Assembly: GCA_012103325.1 (NCBI GenBank)
Contig: WLWY01000001.1
Span: 744,001 to 808,000 of the forward strand
Direction: 5' to 3'
Length of the DNA: 64,000 nucleotides
Source: Alphaproteobacteria bacterium
GTDB lineage: Bacteria; Pseudomonadota; Alphaproteobacteria; UBA8366; GCA-2717185
Both the position numbers and the translations under genes were made by a program. Shown here in pieces: positions 43,919 through 53,009 of this stretch. Position 1 is the stretch's first letter; every line of letters begins with the position of its first letter. The notes beneath the pieces are model-generated. The model was not told where the DNA came from. It saw only the letters and a list, made by a program, of their open reading frames with translations, and ran no database searches.

Positions 43919-44235
43919 TCATCAACCGCCTGGCCGAGCCGGACGATCTGATCCCCACCGCGATGGAGATGGCGGAGCACATGCTGACCCTGCCGCCGGC
44001 AGCACGGGTCAACACAATCTACATGATGCGCCAAATGCGTCCGCAGGTGGCGCCCGACCTGGCCGCCCTGTCCGACGCGCTGCACGAGCACGGCGACAAG
44101 TCGGACCGGGTCGAGTCCCGCGCCGCCTTCGCCGAGAAGCGCAAGCCGAACTGGAAGGGCTGGCTCGACCCGCAGGACCGCTACAACATGCCGACGCTGG
44201 ACTCGGTTCGGGCCGGTATGGAGGGGGACGACTAG
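43913..44235 (+). pseudogene. 3' fragment of an enoyl-CoA hydratase gene
   Basis: From VGFINRLAEPDDLIPTAM to the stop this encodes the last 105 or so residues of a crotonase-fold protein, with about 85 consecutive residues the same as the intact gene at 37407-38222 and then a different tail (DSVRAGMEGDD). Many synonymous differences show it is not a fresh copy. It lacks the active-site half, so it is non-functional unless it is only a remnant domain. Confidence 0.85.
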
Positions 44236-45014
44236 GCCGTCGGCCCCGCCCCGCGAAGATGCGTTGGCCGTAGACCGCCGCACCTTGCCGCCGCAGCGTT
44301 TGCCCGGCGTACCTTGACAATCTGCTGATAGGCTTCCTCTTCGCAGACTTCGAGGAAGCGCTCTCTTAGTGGCCCTTCCATGCGTTCAAGTTCAATTAGG
44401 GACAAATCAACGTACCAAGCGTTCCGGTCTCTTGCCGTCACATCGACAAAGCCCGCTTCGCACATAACAGCTTCGGCCTGCGCCATGGTTTGCATGGCAA
44501 AGTCATGCGGCGACATCTCGATCCAATCTATGAATTCCGGCAATTCTCCAGAATCTTCGCTCGCCAGCCAGTCGCTTGCCGCGAAAGTGCCGTCTGGCTT
44601 CAGGACACGAACAATCTCATTGTAGAATGCCGGTTTGTCTTCGATGTGAATTAGGGCATCCTTGCTGAAAACGATATCGAAACTCGCGTCGGCGAAGGGC
44701 AAAGGACCCGGTTCGACAAGCTTAAGGTCGACCCGGTTTTGTAACCCCGCCTCGGAAACGTTTCGCGCCGCGCGCGCTATGACCTGAGGCTCGATGTCGA
44801 TTCCAACGACATTTTTCGCGCCCAAATCGCGGGCGATCACGATTGCCGGCCCCGCGATGCCGCATCCGATGTCCAAAACCGACTTGTTCTGGATTCGGAC
44901 ATTTCGCAAAATTTCGCGAACCTCTTCCCGCCCGCCGGGAGATAGGAATCCGACGCCCCAAAAAACCTCGAGGCGGTCGATGAGACCCTCCGGGTAACTA
45001 AGTCCTTTCCCCAT
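44232..45014 (-). CDS. SAM-dependent methyltransferase, phosphoethanolamine-methyltransferase-like
   Basis: A 260-residue class I methyltransferase. Motif I is VLDIGCGIAGPA (about 47-58), the acidic loop GIDIEPQVI follows. The segment VFWGVGFLSPGGREE before it and the end GGLRPTHLRG resemble phospho-base N-methyltransferases. Start MGKGLSYPEG is chosen over an upstream ATG without ribosome site. It lies 99 bp after an M19 dipeptidase and another methyltransferase on the same strand. Lower GC than the core genes around it. Substrate unknown. Confidence 0.82.
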   Translation of the reverse strand: MGKGLSYPEGLIDRLEVFWGVGFLSPGGREEVREILRNVRIQNKSVLDIGCGIAGPAIVIARDLGAKNVVGIDIEPQVIARAARNVSEAGLQNRVDLKLVEPGPLPFADASFDIVFSKDALIHIEDKPAFYNEIVRVLKPDGTFAASDWLASEDSGELPEFIDWIEMSPHDFAMQTMAQAEAVMCEAGFVDVTARDRNAWYVDLSLIELERMEGPLRERFLEVCEEEAYQQIVKVRRANAAAARCGGLRPTHLRGAGPTA

Positions 45015-45113
45015 GGCTCCGATCTTGTGTTCGCGGCGCGAAGGGCCAGACAGGATCATCATAAGGCGAAGATTTAACGACCGGTAATTTCTGATTGGCC
45101 CCCAATGGCCAAG

Positions 45114-46097
45114 CTATTTCCAGACCTGCTCTGCCACGCGTCTGAAGTTGCCGCCGAGCACATTTCGAATGACATCCTCTCGATGGTTTCGCCGGAGCAA
45201 CGCCTCGGCAATCTCATGAAATTGCGATGGCGTGGCACAACGAACTCTTCCGCTGGGATACTGCGATTTTGGCCAATAGCGCTCATTTTTCGCCATGGTC
45301 TCGTCGAAGCCCGGCGCGGTATCCGCATCCTGGAAATAGTCGAGTCCAATGCCCACATGTTCTGCGCCGATCAAGTCCAAGTAGTACTCGATGTGATCCG
45401 TGACCGCCGAAGTGCTGATCTCATCGTCGCCGACGAAAAGGCCAATTCCATTGACGCCGACGACGCCGCCCGTCGCTGCACAACGGACCGCTTGATCGTC
45501 CCGGATATTTCGTTCGTGATCCCGCAACGCGCGCGCATTCGAATGAGAGAAGACAACCGGATCGCTGGAGCAGTCCATCGCCTCCATCGTCGTTCGATGG
45601 CCGCAGTGCGAGCAATCGACGAGCATGCCGATCGCGTTCATCTCAGCCATGACGGCGCGGCCGAAATCGGTCAAACCGCTATCCTCGTCATGGCATCCGC
45701 CGCCGGCGAGGTTATTGATGTTGTAGGCGAATAGCATCTGGCGGACGCCAAGATCGTAGTAGAAACGCACCATGTCGAGGGATCCGTCGAGCGCGTTCAT
45801 ACCTTCGATATCGAAGGCCACGGCCATCTCGCCTTCCGCGATAGCCAGGTCAATTTCACGCACAGTGCCGGCCAGCCGGTAGCCATCCGTCCGGCGCAGC
45901 CAATCACGGGCCAAGGATAGCGCCTTGACGGTGTCCTGCCACGTATTGACGTCGTATCCGACGTTAATCGAGAGGAAGTTTACGCCCGAGTCCTTCCAGG
46001 TGGAAAGCGTCGCGAGATCGTCGACGCGTCTCAACTCGAATCCGGCATGCGCGTCCCAGATCAACATTTTACCAAGGCGTGTCGGTACCAAAGCCAT
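45114..46097 (-). CDS. Membrane dipeptidase family (M19) protein
   Basis: A 327-residue amidohydrolase-fold peptidase. Zinc-site residues are seen in FDIEGMNAL, DCSHCGHRT, FSHSNARAL and GIGLDYF. The first motif reads WDAHAGF: the HxD of renal dipeptidase is HAG (Gly19), so one metal ligand differs, as in a subset of bacterial members. It lies 15 bp after a methyltransferase gene and before a second one, suggesting joint processing of a dipeptide or amidated product. Confidence 0.88.
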   Translation of the reverse strand: MALVPTRLGKMLIWDAHAGFELRRVDDLATLSTWKDSGVNFLSINVGYDVNTWQDTVKALSLARDWLRRTDGYRLAGTVREIDLAIAEGEMAVAFDIEGMNALDGSLDMVRFYYDLGVRQMLFAYNINNLAGGGCHDEDSGLTDFGRAVMAEMNAIGMLVDCSHCGHRTTMEAMDCSSDPVVFSHSNARALRDHERNIRDDQAVRCAATGGVVGVNGIGLFVGDDEISTSAVTDHIEYYLDLIGAEHVGIGLDYFQDADTAPGFDETMAKNERYWPKSQYPSGRVRCATPSQFHEIAEALLRRNHREDVIRNVLGGNFRRVAEQVWK

Positions 46098-46112
46098 AAC
46101 TGAGGCAGGCTC

Positions 46113-46742
46113 CTAGGACCGGATTGCTACGACGACCCATCCCGGACGCTCGATCGTCTGCATGTAGTTCGACTTCTCCGTGAGCAACACGCGCCAGACT
46201 CCGTCTGCTTCGAGCGATCTGAAATGTGAGGGATAGTCGTCTTGCCCGTAGGGGATGCCGTTGATGTAGAAAATCAGGAGTCCGCCGGACTGCACACAAC
46301 CAATCACGCCACGAAGGTGCTCCGGGCCGATATGACCCCCACCAAAGCATCCGACGCCGATTGCGGCGCCATAATTCCGCCCGCCGAGGTCAATCGGCTG
46401 GGTCATATCGCCGATCAGAAGGTTTCCGTAAATTTGCTTGCGGTGCGCTTCGTCCAACATTCTTGGCGAGATATCCAGCCCGTCAAGATGATGAAAGCCG
46501 TGCGCGGCAAGTGCCTCGCCGACCAATCCGGTCCCGCAGCCGAGATCCAGAATTTGTGTGCTCGTATCGGTGCAATGGGCGGCGAACGCCTCAACGGCAA
46601 TGCGAGGCGCAATGTATCCGTAGTCTTGTTGCAAGTTCCGTTCGTAGGTTGGCGCCCAATCCTCGTAAACGTCACGCGAGTCGCCAGAGCCACCGCCCAG
46701 CGCGGTCAATTTGGCGACAAAGCCTTCCATTTCTTTCGTCAT
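46113..46742 (-). CDS. Class I SAM-dependent methyltransferase
   Basis: A 209-residue methyltransferase. Motif [17 protein letters not shown] is at about 64-79, followed by [13 protein letters not shown]. The N-terminal [14 protein letters not shown] is typical of small-molecule enzymes of the Williams-Beuren type. First of a three-gene run with the M19 peptidase and a second methyltransferase. Substrate unknown. Confidence 0.88.
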   Translation of the reverse strand: MTKEMEGFVAKLTALGGGSGDSRDVYEDWAPTYERNLQQDYGYIAPRIAVEAFAAHCTDTSTQILDLGCGTGLVGEALAAHGFHHLDGLDISPRMLDEAHRKQIYGNLLIGDMTQPIDLGGRNYGAAIGVGCFGGGHIGPEHLRGVIGCVQSGGLLIFYINGIPYGQDDYPSHFRSLEADGVWRVLLTEKSNYMQTIERPGWVVVAIRS

Positions 46743-46793
46743 AACGCGCTATCTTTCAGGGGCCTCACAGCTTTCCAAGTCGTTTGACACCCT

Positions 46794-46910
46794 AGAGCAA
46801 ATCAGGATTAGACGGAACCGTTTCCGGTTCCGTCTAATCCTGTGAATTTGCCCTATTATCAAATTGGTAGACCGGATTCACGCGGTTTTTGGATCGCCAA
46901 AGGCGATTCC
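46794..46910. repeat. AGAGCA-type palindromic repeat, copy A
   Basis: Begins AGAGCAAATC, then a perfect 18-bp hairpin (46803-46820 with 46825-46842, loop TTTC), then GTGAATTTGCCC, and further on the small hairpin GGATCGCC-AAA-GGCGATTCC (46891-46910). The same modules occur in the copy at 57087-57223. It lies between a TauD-like gene and the methyltransferase gene. Confidence 0.65.
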
Positions 46911-46963
46911 GACAAACCCCGATCGCGGTCGTGGATGACACCCTCAGCTGACGGCGAAAAGCG

Positions 46964-48100
46964 CTACTCGGCGTCCAGCGGCACATTTGGTTTCACGCCT
47001 GTCCCGATCATGCCATCGGGCCGCGTATTGTTGCCGGCCGTGCCAAACCGCTCGTAATGCTCCGACGGCAATGGCCAGGCGTTGTCGGCAGCAAGCCATA
47101 GCCGCAACAGATGGCGCTTTCGGCCGGCATCGGGGTGGTCCTCGAAGGCGGTCCGGCTGTGCAGCGTGGTCAGATTATTCACGAATTGCATGTCGCCCGC
47201 CGCCAGCGCCATGTCCAGGCGAAGGTGGGGGTCGTTCGCGAGGGTTTCGAAAAGCTCCAGCGCCTCGACCAATTGCGCCGTGAGTGGCGGCACACCCTCA
47301 TGGCGGGGCGCGGAATCGATGAACCGGCGCACGAAGGTCGTGGTCATGTAGCCTTCGTGATAGCAAAAGACCGGTGCCTGGTAGTAAGGCGCCTTGCCTT
47401 CCGGGATTTCGCCGCGACGATCGCGGTAGATCGCCGCGGCCAGCGTTTCGACCAAATCGGGGTTGCGCGCCAGCATTGCGTTGTGGATGGCGTGGGCGCT
47501 CACCAGGCTGCTCAGTCCACCGGCCTTGGCCGTTTGCAGGCATAACAGGCCGACAATATCTGCGCCGAGATCGGTGTGATAGGGGAGCCGCGCCCGCGAT
47601 TGATAGCCGCCGCGGCTGTTGACGTCGTGAAAATCCCCGCCGGTGTCTTTGACATGGCCGAGCATATGGCCCGCCATGTTTTGCGACACCGGGCGGCCCA
47701 GATGAAGGCCAATCCCCCAAAAGGCGAGAGCAGCCTCTCGGCGAGACATCTCCGCGACCGGCAGACCACGGATCAACACGAAGCCGCGGCCATTTACGAT
47801 TTCATCCTTCAGGCGTTTCAGGACCGGGCCGAGGCTAGGCAGCGGAAAATCGTGCCGCTTCAGGTCGACCATATCCGGTTGAACGGAACCTGCCTCGGCA
47901 ATGGCGACCCGGAGCTCGGTAAGCTCGGCGGCGGACAAGGTATGGCGCCAATCGCCGCTGCCCTGGAAGTCGCTGCCGCGCCAGATCGTGCGGCCGACAA
48001 TCGGATGGAGCGGTTCAACCGTTCCCGGTCCGCTGGTGCGTGAAATCTCGCGACCTCCCGTCAGTGCCACCGAAATTTCCCCGATAATCCCCAAACCCAC
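46964..48100 (-). CDS. TauD/TfdA-like Fe(II)/2-oxoglutarate dioxygenase
   Basis: A 378-residue TauD-fold oxygenase with a complete facial triad: His175 and Asp177 in LPYHTDLGAD and His314 in TTLHSRTAF; the 2-oxoglutarate Arg is 333 in HLLRLWLA. It is a paralog of the HxA protein at 33467-34495, sharing GRGFVLIRGLPV, SQNMAGHMLGHV and GDMQFVNN. The first 25-30 residues are not conserved, so translation may start later. It converges with no gene; a repeat lies downstream. Substrate unknown. Confidence 0.88.
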   Translation of the reverse strand: MGLGIIGEISVALTGGREISRTSGPGTVEPLHPIVGRTIWRGSDFQGSGDWRHTLSAAELTELRVAIAEAGSVQPDMVDLKRHDFPLPSLGPVLKRLKDEIVNGRGFVLIRGLPVAEMSRREAALAFWGIGLHLGRPVSQNMAGHMLGHVKDTGGDFHDVNSRGGYQSRARLPYHTDLGADIVGLLCLQTAKAGGLSSLVSAHAIHNAMLARNPDLVETLAAAIYRDRRGEIPEGKAPYYQAPVFCYHEGYMTTTFVRRFIDSAPRHEGVPPLTAQLVEALELFETLANDPHLRLDMALAAGDMQFVNNLTTLHSRTAFEDHPDAGRKRHLLRLWLAADNAWPLPSEHYERFGTAGNNTRPDGMIGTGVKPNVPLDAE

Positions 48101-48151
48101 GGTAAGAGTATCTTCATTCTGCCGCCGGGAAATGCAAGCCGCCGACTTGGC

Positions 48152-48808
48152 CTAGCGTCCCGGTCGCTCGAAGTTCTCACGTGCACGCTCGACCTTTGTA
48201 CGGGTCACGCAGTCTTCGACATGATCATTAAACAAGCCCATGGACTGCATGAAGGCAAAGACCGTGGTCGGCCCGAGAAATTTCCAGCCGCGTTTTTTGA
48301 GGTCTTTCGACAGCGCAATCGATTCGGCGGAGGTCGTTGCCGTTTGCGGCGTCGGGAGTTGCTTTGGATCGGGCTCATAACGCCAGATATAGGCGGCCAG
48401 GGATCCTTCCCGCTCAATGAGTTCTTCTGCCCGTTGGGCATTGTTGATGACGGATTCAATTTTTCCGCGATGGCGAACAATGCCCTTGTCCTGCAGCAAC
48501 CGTCCCACGTCGCTCTCGGTGAAGCGCGCCATTTTTTCGATTTCGAAGTTGTCGAAGGCGGCGCGGAAGTTTTCACGTTTGGTGAGAATCGTGCGCCAGC
48601 TCAGGCCGGACTGAAAACTCTCCAAGCATAGTTTCTCGAACAAGTGACGATCATCGCCAACGGGAAAGCCCCATTCGGTGTCGTGATAATCAAGATACTC
48701 CGGCGTGGCGCCGCACCAATGGCAGCGCAGATTCCCGTCCGGGGCTATGATTGTTTTACTCAAAATCTTATCCTTTAGATTAGTTTTGGGCGTGGCGTTT
48801 TCAGGCAC
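48152..48808 (-). CDS. tag: 3-methyladenine DNA glycosylase I
   Basis: A 218-residue base-excision repair enzyme. Features: RCHWCGATPEYLDYHDTEWG near the N-terminus (zinc Cys and conserved Tyr/Trp), LFEKLCLESFQSGLSW in the middle and LGPTTVFAFMQSMGLFNDH near the end. The first 20 residues are extra compared with E. coli Tag. Its start overlaps the stop of the YCII-like gene by 8 bp. Confidence 0.95.
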   Translation of the reverse strand: MPENATPKTNLKDKILSKTIIAPDGNLRCHWCGATPEYLDYHDTEWGFPVGDDRHLFEKLCLESFQSGLSWRTILTKRENFRAAFDNFEIEKMARFTESDVGRLLQDKGIVRHRGKIESVINNAQRAEELIEREGSLAAYIWRYEPDPKQLPTPQTATTSAESIALSKDLKKRGWKFLGPTTVFAFMQSMGLFNDHVEDCVTRTKVERARENFERPGR

Positions 48809-49088
48809 TCAGAAACGCCAGCCGCGCGTCGGTTCTGGCGGGTGCGATCTCAAGAATTTCCGCGCTGACGACATTTTCCGCGACGAACGGGTCGCCGTTC
48901 ACCCGCTCTTCCAGATCCGGCAACGTCGTGTTGTGGGCCGCAATCCCGCCACCCAATCCGGGCTGCAGACTCCCCGCCAGCAAAAAAACACCGTCGTCGA
49001 AACCGCGTTTAATCCAGTTTTTGTGACCTTCCACAAACTGACCGGCCTGAGCTTTGTTAGCCGAAAATTTGAGCAGCACGATGTACAT
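48801..49088 (-). CDS. YCII-related protein
   Basis: A 95-residue small alpha/beta protein starting MYIVLLKFSANK, with an HKNWIKRGFDDGVFLLAG segment and DPFVAENVVSAEI, typical of YciI-like dimeric ferredoxin-fold proteins. The AAGGA site lies 8 bp upstream. Function not established. It follows the TetR gene by 22 bp and overlaps tag. Confidence 0.85.
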   Translation of the reverse strand: MYIVLLKFSANKAQAGQFVEGHKNWIKRGFDDGVFLLAGSLQPGLGGGIAAHNTTLPDLEERVNGDPFVAENVVSAEILEIAPARTDARLAFLSA

Positions 49089-49110
49089 CGGATTGATCCT
49101 TACTTGATAA

Positions 49111-49698
49111 TTACAGCGCGCTCGAGGCGCCCTCCAAACAGGAGTCCAGCCAGTCGCACATTTGCTGCACTTCCTGCTTAATGAATTTCTCGCTGCGAAA
49201 CGCGTTGGCCAGCGTGGCGACACCCTGGCTGCGGGCGAGAAGGTGCATCGCCAGCACATCGGCCTCGGCCTTGTGACCGAGCAACGCGAACTGTTTGCGC
49301 AACCAGATCCGGAACAGCGTGAACAGCGCCTTGGCCTCGCCTTGCGCGTCGTGGTTCAGCTTCGCAAGCTCGGAACTGAGCGTGCCGAGAGGGCAGCCGT
49401 ACCGCTTTATGTCGGTCCGGTTCACGATCAGAATATGGATAAAACTCCGGATGCGGTCGGCGGGGTGTTCCGATTCAGTTTCCCACTGTTTCAGCATCCC
49501 CTTGGTGGTGGTCAGGCGCGCCGCGATCACGGCATCGAGAATTTCATCTTTGGTCTTGAAGTGATAGTAGAAGTTGCCGCGCGAGATTCGCACGGCGTCT
49601 GCGATGTCCGCGAAAGACGTATGGTCGAAACCGTATCGATAGAACAGCATGTCAGCCGCTTCAACGATACGGTCACGAGTCATCGGATCGCTCACCAC
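49111..49698 (-). CDS. TetR family transcriptional regulator
   Basis: A 195-residue repressor. The N-terminal helix-turn-helix reads [23 protein letters not shown] split over residues 27-50, followed by an alpha-helical ligand domain with [12 protein letters not shown]. Two palindromes that match each other lie 28-70 bp upstream of its start, so it is probably self-regulating and also controls the YCII-like and tag genes downstream. Ligand unknown. Confidence 0.92.
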   Translation of the reverse strand: MVSDPMTRDRIVEAADMLFYRYGFDHTSFADIADAVRISRGNFYYHFKTKDEILDAVIAARLTTTKGMLKQWETESEHPADRIRSFIHILIVNRTDIKRYGCPLGTLSSELAKLNHDAQGEAKALFTLFRIWLRKQFALLGHKAEADVLAMHLLARSQGVATLANAFRSEKFIKQEVQQMCDWLDSCLEGASSAL

Positions 49699-49726
49699 AG
49701 AAGTTCCTTTATCAGGTTCAATTGCA

Positions 49727-49768
49727 ATAGGACGTGTGTCCTATTTTATAGTTAGGACAATCGTCCTA
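49727..49768. promoter_or_regulatory. Two TetR-type operator palindromes
   Basis: TAGGAC-GTGT-GTCCTA (49728-49743, flanked by A/T) and TAGGAC-AATC-GTCCTA (49753-49768) share the same 6-bp arms and 4-bp spacing, 25 bp centre to centre. They stand just upstream of the TetR gene, the expected autoregulatory operator. Confidence 0.7.
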
Positions 49769-49833
49769 CATCGTCAAGAGCGATGTTTGAACCTTGGGCT
49801 GTTATGGAAACAGAGTGATCCGCCAGCAGAGAG

Positions 49834-51459
49834 TTACGCCGCGGTTGCCTGCCGCGACCGTGCGTCTTCCTTCAGCATCGCCGCGCCTTTTTCGGCGATC
49901 ATGATGGTCGGTGCGTTGGTGTTGGTCGACGTTACCGCCGGCATGACCGAGGCATCGATGACGCGCAGCCCCTCCATCCCGTGCACACGCAGCCGGTCGT
50001 CCACCACGGACATCGGGTCGGGGCCCATTCGGCACGAACAGGTCGCATGGAATACCGTCGTCCCGAACTCGCGCGCGTAGTGCAGCAGTTCGTCGTCGCT
50101 TTGGACACCCGGACCCGGAACGTTCTCGGCGACCACATAGCGCTTCAGGGCCGGCGAATTGAACCAGTCCCGCGCCAACCGGATGGCGGCGATGACGGTG
50201 CGCCGATCCCGGTCCTCCGCCAGGTAGTTCGGGTTGATCGACGGCTGCTCGCGCGGGTCGGCGGAGCGGGCCTCAACGGAGCCCCGGCTTTCCGGACGCA
50301 TCTGCCACAACCCGGTCGTCATGCCAGGCTTCGTGTCGAGCTTCCGCTTCGGGCCGGGAGCGAAGCTCCCCGACGAAAACAGCGCCTGCACGTCTGGTGT
50401 CGCGGATTCGGGCAACGCCTTCACCGAGGCCGCCACCAGCGACGCAGCGTAGGTCAGCATGCCGCGCCCCTGCACGGCGTATTTCATCAGCTCGCCCGCG
50501 AACCGGATGCCGCGGGACCGTTCGTTCAGGGTCGCGATGTCCTTCACGTCGGCGGTCACCCGGACGATAAAATGATCCTGGAAGTTCTTACCGACGCCGG
50601 GCAACGCGTGCTGCACGCCAACGCCGATGCCGCCGAGATGGTCGGGATCGCCGACGCCCGATAGTTGCAAGAGATGCGGAGAGCCAATGGCGCCGCTCGA
50701 AAGAATCACCTCCGCCGCCGCGTCGGCGCGTTCCGTGGCCCCGCCACCGCGTGAGAACTCGACCCCAACCGCACGCTTGCCGTCCAGTATCAGCCGGTGC
50801 GCCAGGGCATTGGTGACGACCTGCAGGTTCGGCCGGCCCATCGCCGGGCGCAGATAAGACCGCGCGGTACTGGCGCGGAACCGCCCGCCGCGGGTCTGCT
50901 GCACCCAGCCGATATGATCGCCGAGACCGTGCGGCAGATTGTTCAGATCTTCACGATAGTCCCAGCCCATTTCCCGGCCCGCCTCGACCGCGGCCTCGCA
51001 CAGTGCCGGCTGGTCTCGGGTCAGGGAGGTGTAGAGCGGCCCACCCTTGGCATGCACATCATCGGCCGGGCCCTCCCAATTTTCAGCCTTGCGGAAGAAG
51101 GGAAAGACATCATTCGCCCCCCAACCACGATTGCCAAGCTGGGCCCAATGATCGTAATCCTCCGGCTGAGAGCGGATATAGATCATGCCGTTGATCGAGC
51201 TCGACCCGCCCAGCACCCGGCCGCGCGGATAGGGAATTTCGCGGCCGTTCAGGCCCGACTCCTTATCGGCCTTGAAACCCCAGGTAATCGTGGGGTGGTC
51301 CAGCAGTTTGATGTAACCGGCCGGAATGTGGATATACGGATTCCAGTCCTTGCCGCCGGCTTCCAACAGGATCACGCGCGTATCGGGATCTTCCGTCAGC
51401 CGGTTGGCGAGCACACAGCCGGCCGAACCGGCTCCCACGATGACATAATCCGCTTGCAT
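49834..51459 (-). CDS. GMC family oxidoreductase (choline dehydrogenase-like)
   Basis: A 541-residue FAD enzyme that oxidises an alcohol. The FAD-binding loop is [16 protein letters not shown] at the N-terminus; the GMC signature [17 protein letters not shown] follows near 80-96; the catalytic His region [10 protein letters not shown] and the [12 protein letters not shown] end are present. Start MQADYVIV is chosen for the GGGAGGG ten bases upstream. Alcohol substrate unknown. Confidence 0.93.
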   Translation of the reverse strand: MQADYVIVGAGSAGCVLANRLTEDPDTRVILLEAGGKDWNPYIHIPAGYIKLLDHPTITWGFKADKESGLNGREIPYPRGRVLGGSSSINGMIYIRSQPEDYDHWAQLGNRGWGANDVFPFFRKAENWEGPADDVHAKGGPLYTSLTRDQPALCEAAVEAGREMGWDYREDLNNLPHGLGDHIGWVQQTRGGRFRASTARSYLRPAMGRPNLQVVTNALAHRLILDGKRAVGVEFSRGGGATERADAAAEVILSSGAIGSPHLLQLSGVGDPDHLGGIGVGVQHALPGVGKNFQDHFIVRVTADVKDIATLNERSRGIRFAGELMKYAVQGRGMLTYAASLVAASVKALPESATPDVQALFSSGSFAPGPKRKLDTKPGMTTGLWQMRPESRGSVEARSADPREQPSINPNYLAEDRDRRTVIAAIRLARDWFNSPALKRYVVAENVPGPGVQSDDELLHYAREFGTTVFHATCSCRMGPDPMSVVDDRLRVHGMEGLRVIDASVMPAVTSTNTNAPTIMIAEKGAAMLKEDARSRQATAA

Positions 51460-51599
51460 GATGATTTCCCTCCCGCCGATTTCCAGCGGCCCCGGCCGGT
51501 TCATGCCGAACATCGACCCAGATCTGGATGCAGCATTTCAAATAAGTGTGTTTATAGTTTCTTCGAACGTTGGAAATTTTACACACAGCCCAGAACAAA

Positions 51600-52106
51600 A
51601 TGCCAAACGATAAAATCGTTGAGGTCAACGACAAGATGCAATCCGGTTATCGCTACCGGCTTGACGCCCCTATAGGCGAAAATTTTTCCGCCGATTTTCG
51701 GCCCCATCTCACGCCTGAGGAGATGCTCGAAATGGGGGTGTTTGAAGGAAAATACTGCAACGACTGTACCGCTGAATTTCCTGCACGATGGTTTGACAAC
51801 GCCAAGATCAGCGACACACCAGATCCCGCGCTTAACTATTTTGGAATTAAAAGCCGTCAGCCATTGTCTGTATGGAGACAAAAGGGATGGATATTCGGGC
51901 CTGATCCAAGAGGCTGGTTTCAGTGGTATTGCCGATATTTCCTGGGCAGGCGCCTGGCGGAAATCGACACCCTTCAGATTAAACGGTGGAGAGCGTTCTC
52001 TCGGCACGCGGGCCAAATTCGCGCCAACTGTGAACCTGGGGACATTTTCTGTCGCCGCCGTCAACGACAGGCACTACTTCAATGGGCGCATGATCCACTT
52101 ATTTAG
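51600..52106 (+). CDS. Conserved protein of unknown function with cysteine motif
   Basis: A 168-residue protein from MPNDKIVEV (or 178 from the ATG at 51570). Distinct segments: LTPEEMLEMGVFEGKYCNDC, EFPARWFDNAKIS, LNYFGIKSRQPLSVWRQKGW, PRGWFQWYCRYFLGRRL, and an ending with several Cys (ANCEPGDIFCRRRQRQALLQW). I know these blocks as recurring together in unannotated bacterial and algal proteins, but no activity is assigned. Codon use is visibly A/T-richer than its neighbours, which suggests transfer. It is divergent from the GMC gene. The 92 bp after it hold nothing I can identify. Confidence 0.7.
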   Translation: MPNDKIVEVNDKMQSGYRYRLDAPIGENFSADFRPHLTPEEMLEMGVFEGKYCNDCTAEFPARWFDNAKISDTPDPALNYFGIKSRQPLSVWRQKGWIFGPDPRGWFQWYCRYFLGRRLAEIDTLQIKRWRAFSRHAGQIRANCEPGDIFCRRRQRQALLQWAHDPLI

Positions 52107-52198
52107 GAAGGATATTCCGTTTTCTCGATGCGGCTGGAAATGCATGTCGCGGCCTTGACCGAAGCGCGCCCGACGATCCCTTCGCTCTCGCTTTCGCT

Positions 52199-52993
52199 CT
52201 AGTAAGGCACCGACTCGCCAGAGCCGCCGTCGACGGCGATGGATTGGCCGGTCACGATGTCGGCAAGCGGCGAGCAGAAGAACAGCGCCGCGTTGGCGAG
52301 GTCCCGCGACTCGATCAAACGGCCCATCGGGATCGCCACGATGGTCTCGGCTGCAATGTCGTCGCGGCTCACCCCGGCATCGCGCGCCCGGCGATCAAAG
52401 TTCGCCATCATCCGTTCCGTCGCGGTGAAACCGGGATGCACGCAATTGACGGTGATGTTCTGCGGGCCGACCTGACCTGAGAGCGATTTCGTGAAATTTG
52501 AAACGCCCGCATTGACGATCCCGTTGGTCACGCGCAGCGGCGCGGAAATCCGCGCGGTCATGCCGCCGATATTGACGATGCGGCCCCACTTCTTCTCGCG
52601 CATAAACGGCAGCACTTCGCGCGCGCAGCGGATATAGGCCATCAGCTTGACGTTGATGTGATATTGCCAGTCCTCGTCGGTCTGCTCGTCGAAGGGGGCA
52701 GGAATCGAGGTCACCGCATTGTTGATCAGGATGTCGGCGCCGGTCCCTGCCGTGGCAGCCGCGTCGCTCACGAAGCGCTGGATGTCTTCCAGCCGGCTGA
52801 CATCGGCCTCATAGGCCCAGGCCCGAACCCCAAGGGCTTCGATTTCCGCAACGGCTTCGTCGAGGGTTTCTCGCGTGCGGCCGCAGATCGCCACATCAAC
52901 GCCGCGTTCCGCCAGCGCCATGGCCGTCGCCTTGCCAATGCCCCGGCTGCCGCCGGTGACGAAGGCGGTTTTTCCGTTCAATCCGAAATCCAT
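52199..52993 (-). CDS. SDR-family protein lacking the YxxxK catalytic pair
   Basis: A 264-residue Rossmann protein. The cofactor motif TGGSRGIG (13-20) and NNAVTS (91-96) are present, as is the C-terminal VTGQSIAVDGGSG. At the catalytic site, where YxxxK is expected, the sequence is VTNGIVNAGV: Asn157 and Asn161 replace Tyr and Lys. So it is a divergent SDR that may bind NAD(P) without normal reductase chemistry. Start at the ATG behind GAGGAACCA. It is 16 bp downstream of mutS on the same strand. Confidence 0.87.
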   Translation of the reverse strand: MDFGLNGKTAFVTGGSRGIGKATAMALAERGVDVAICGRTRETLDEAVAEIEALGVRAWAYEADVSRLEDIQRFVSDAAATAGTGADILINNAVTSIPAPFDEQTDEDWQYHINVKLMAYIRCAREVLPFMREKKWGRIVNIGGMTARISAPLRVTNGIVNAGVSNFTKSLSGQVGPQNITVNCVHPGFTATERMMANFDRRARDAGVSRDDIAAETIVAIPMGRLIESRDLANAALFFCSPLADIVTGQSIAVDGGSGESVPY

Positions 52994-53009
52994 TGGTTCC
53001 TCTTTCCTT

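Noticed and set aside
46803..46842. Perfect 18-bp hairpin as a terminator of the TauD-like gene
   Set aside because: No T run follows on either strand, and the hairpin is part of a repeat family.
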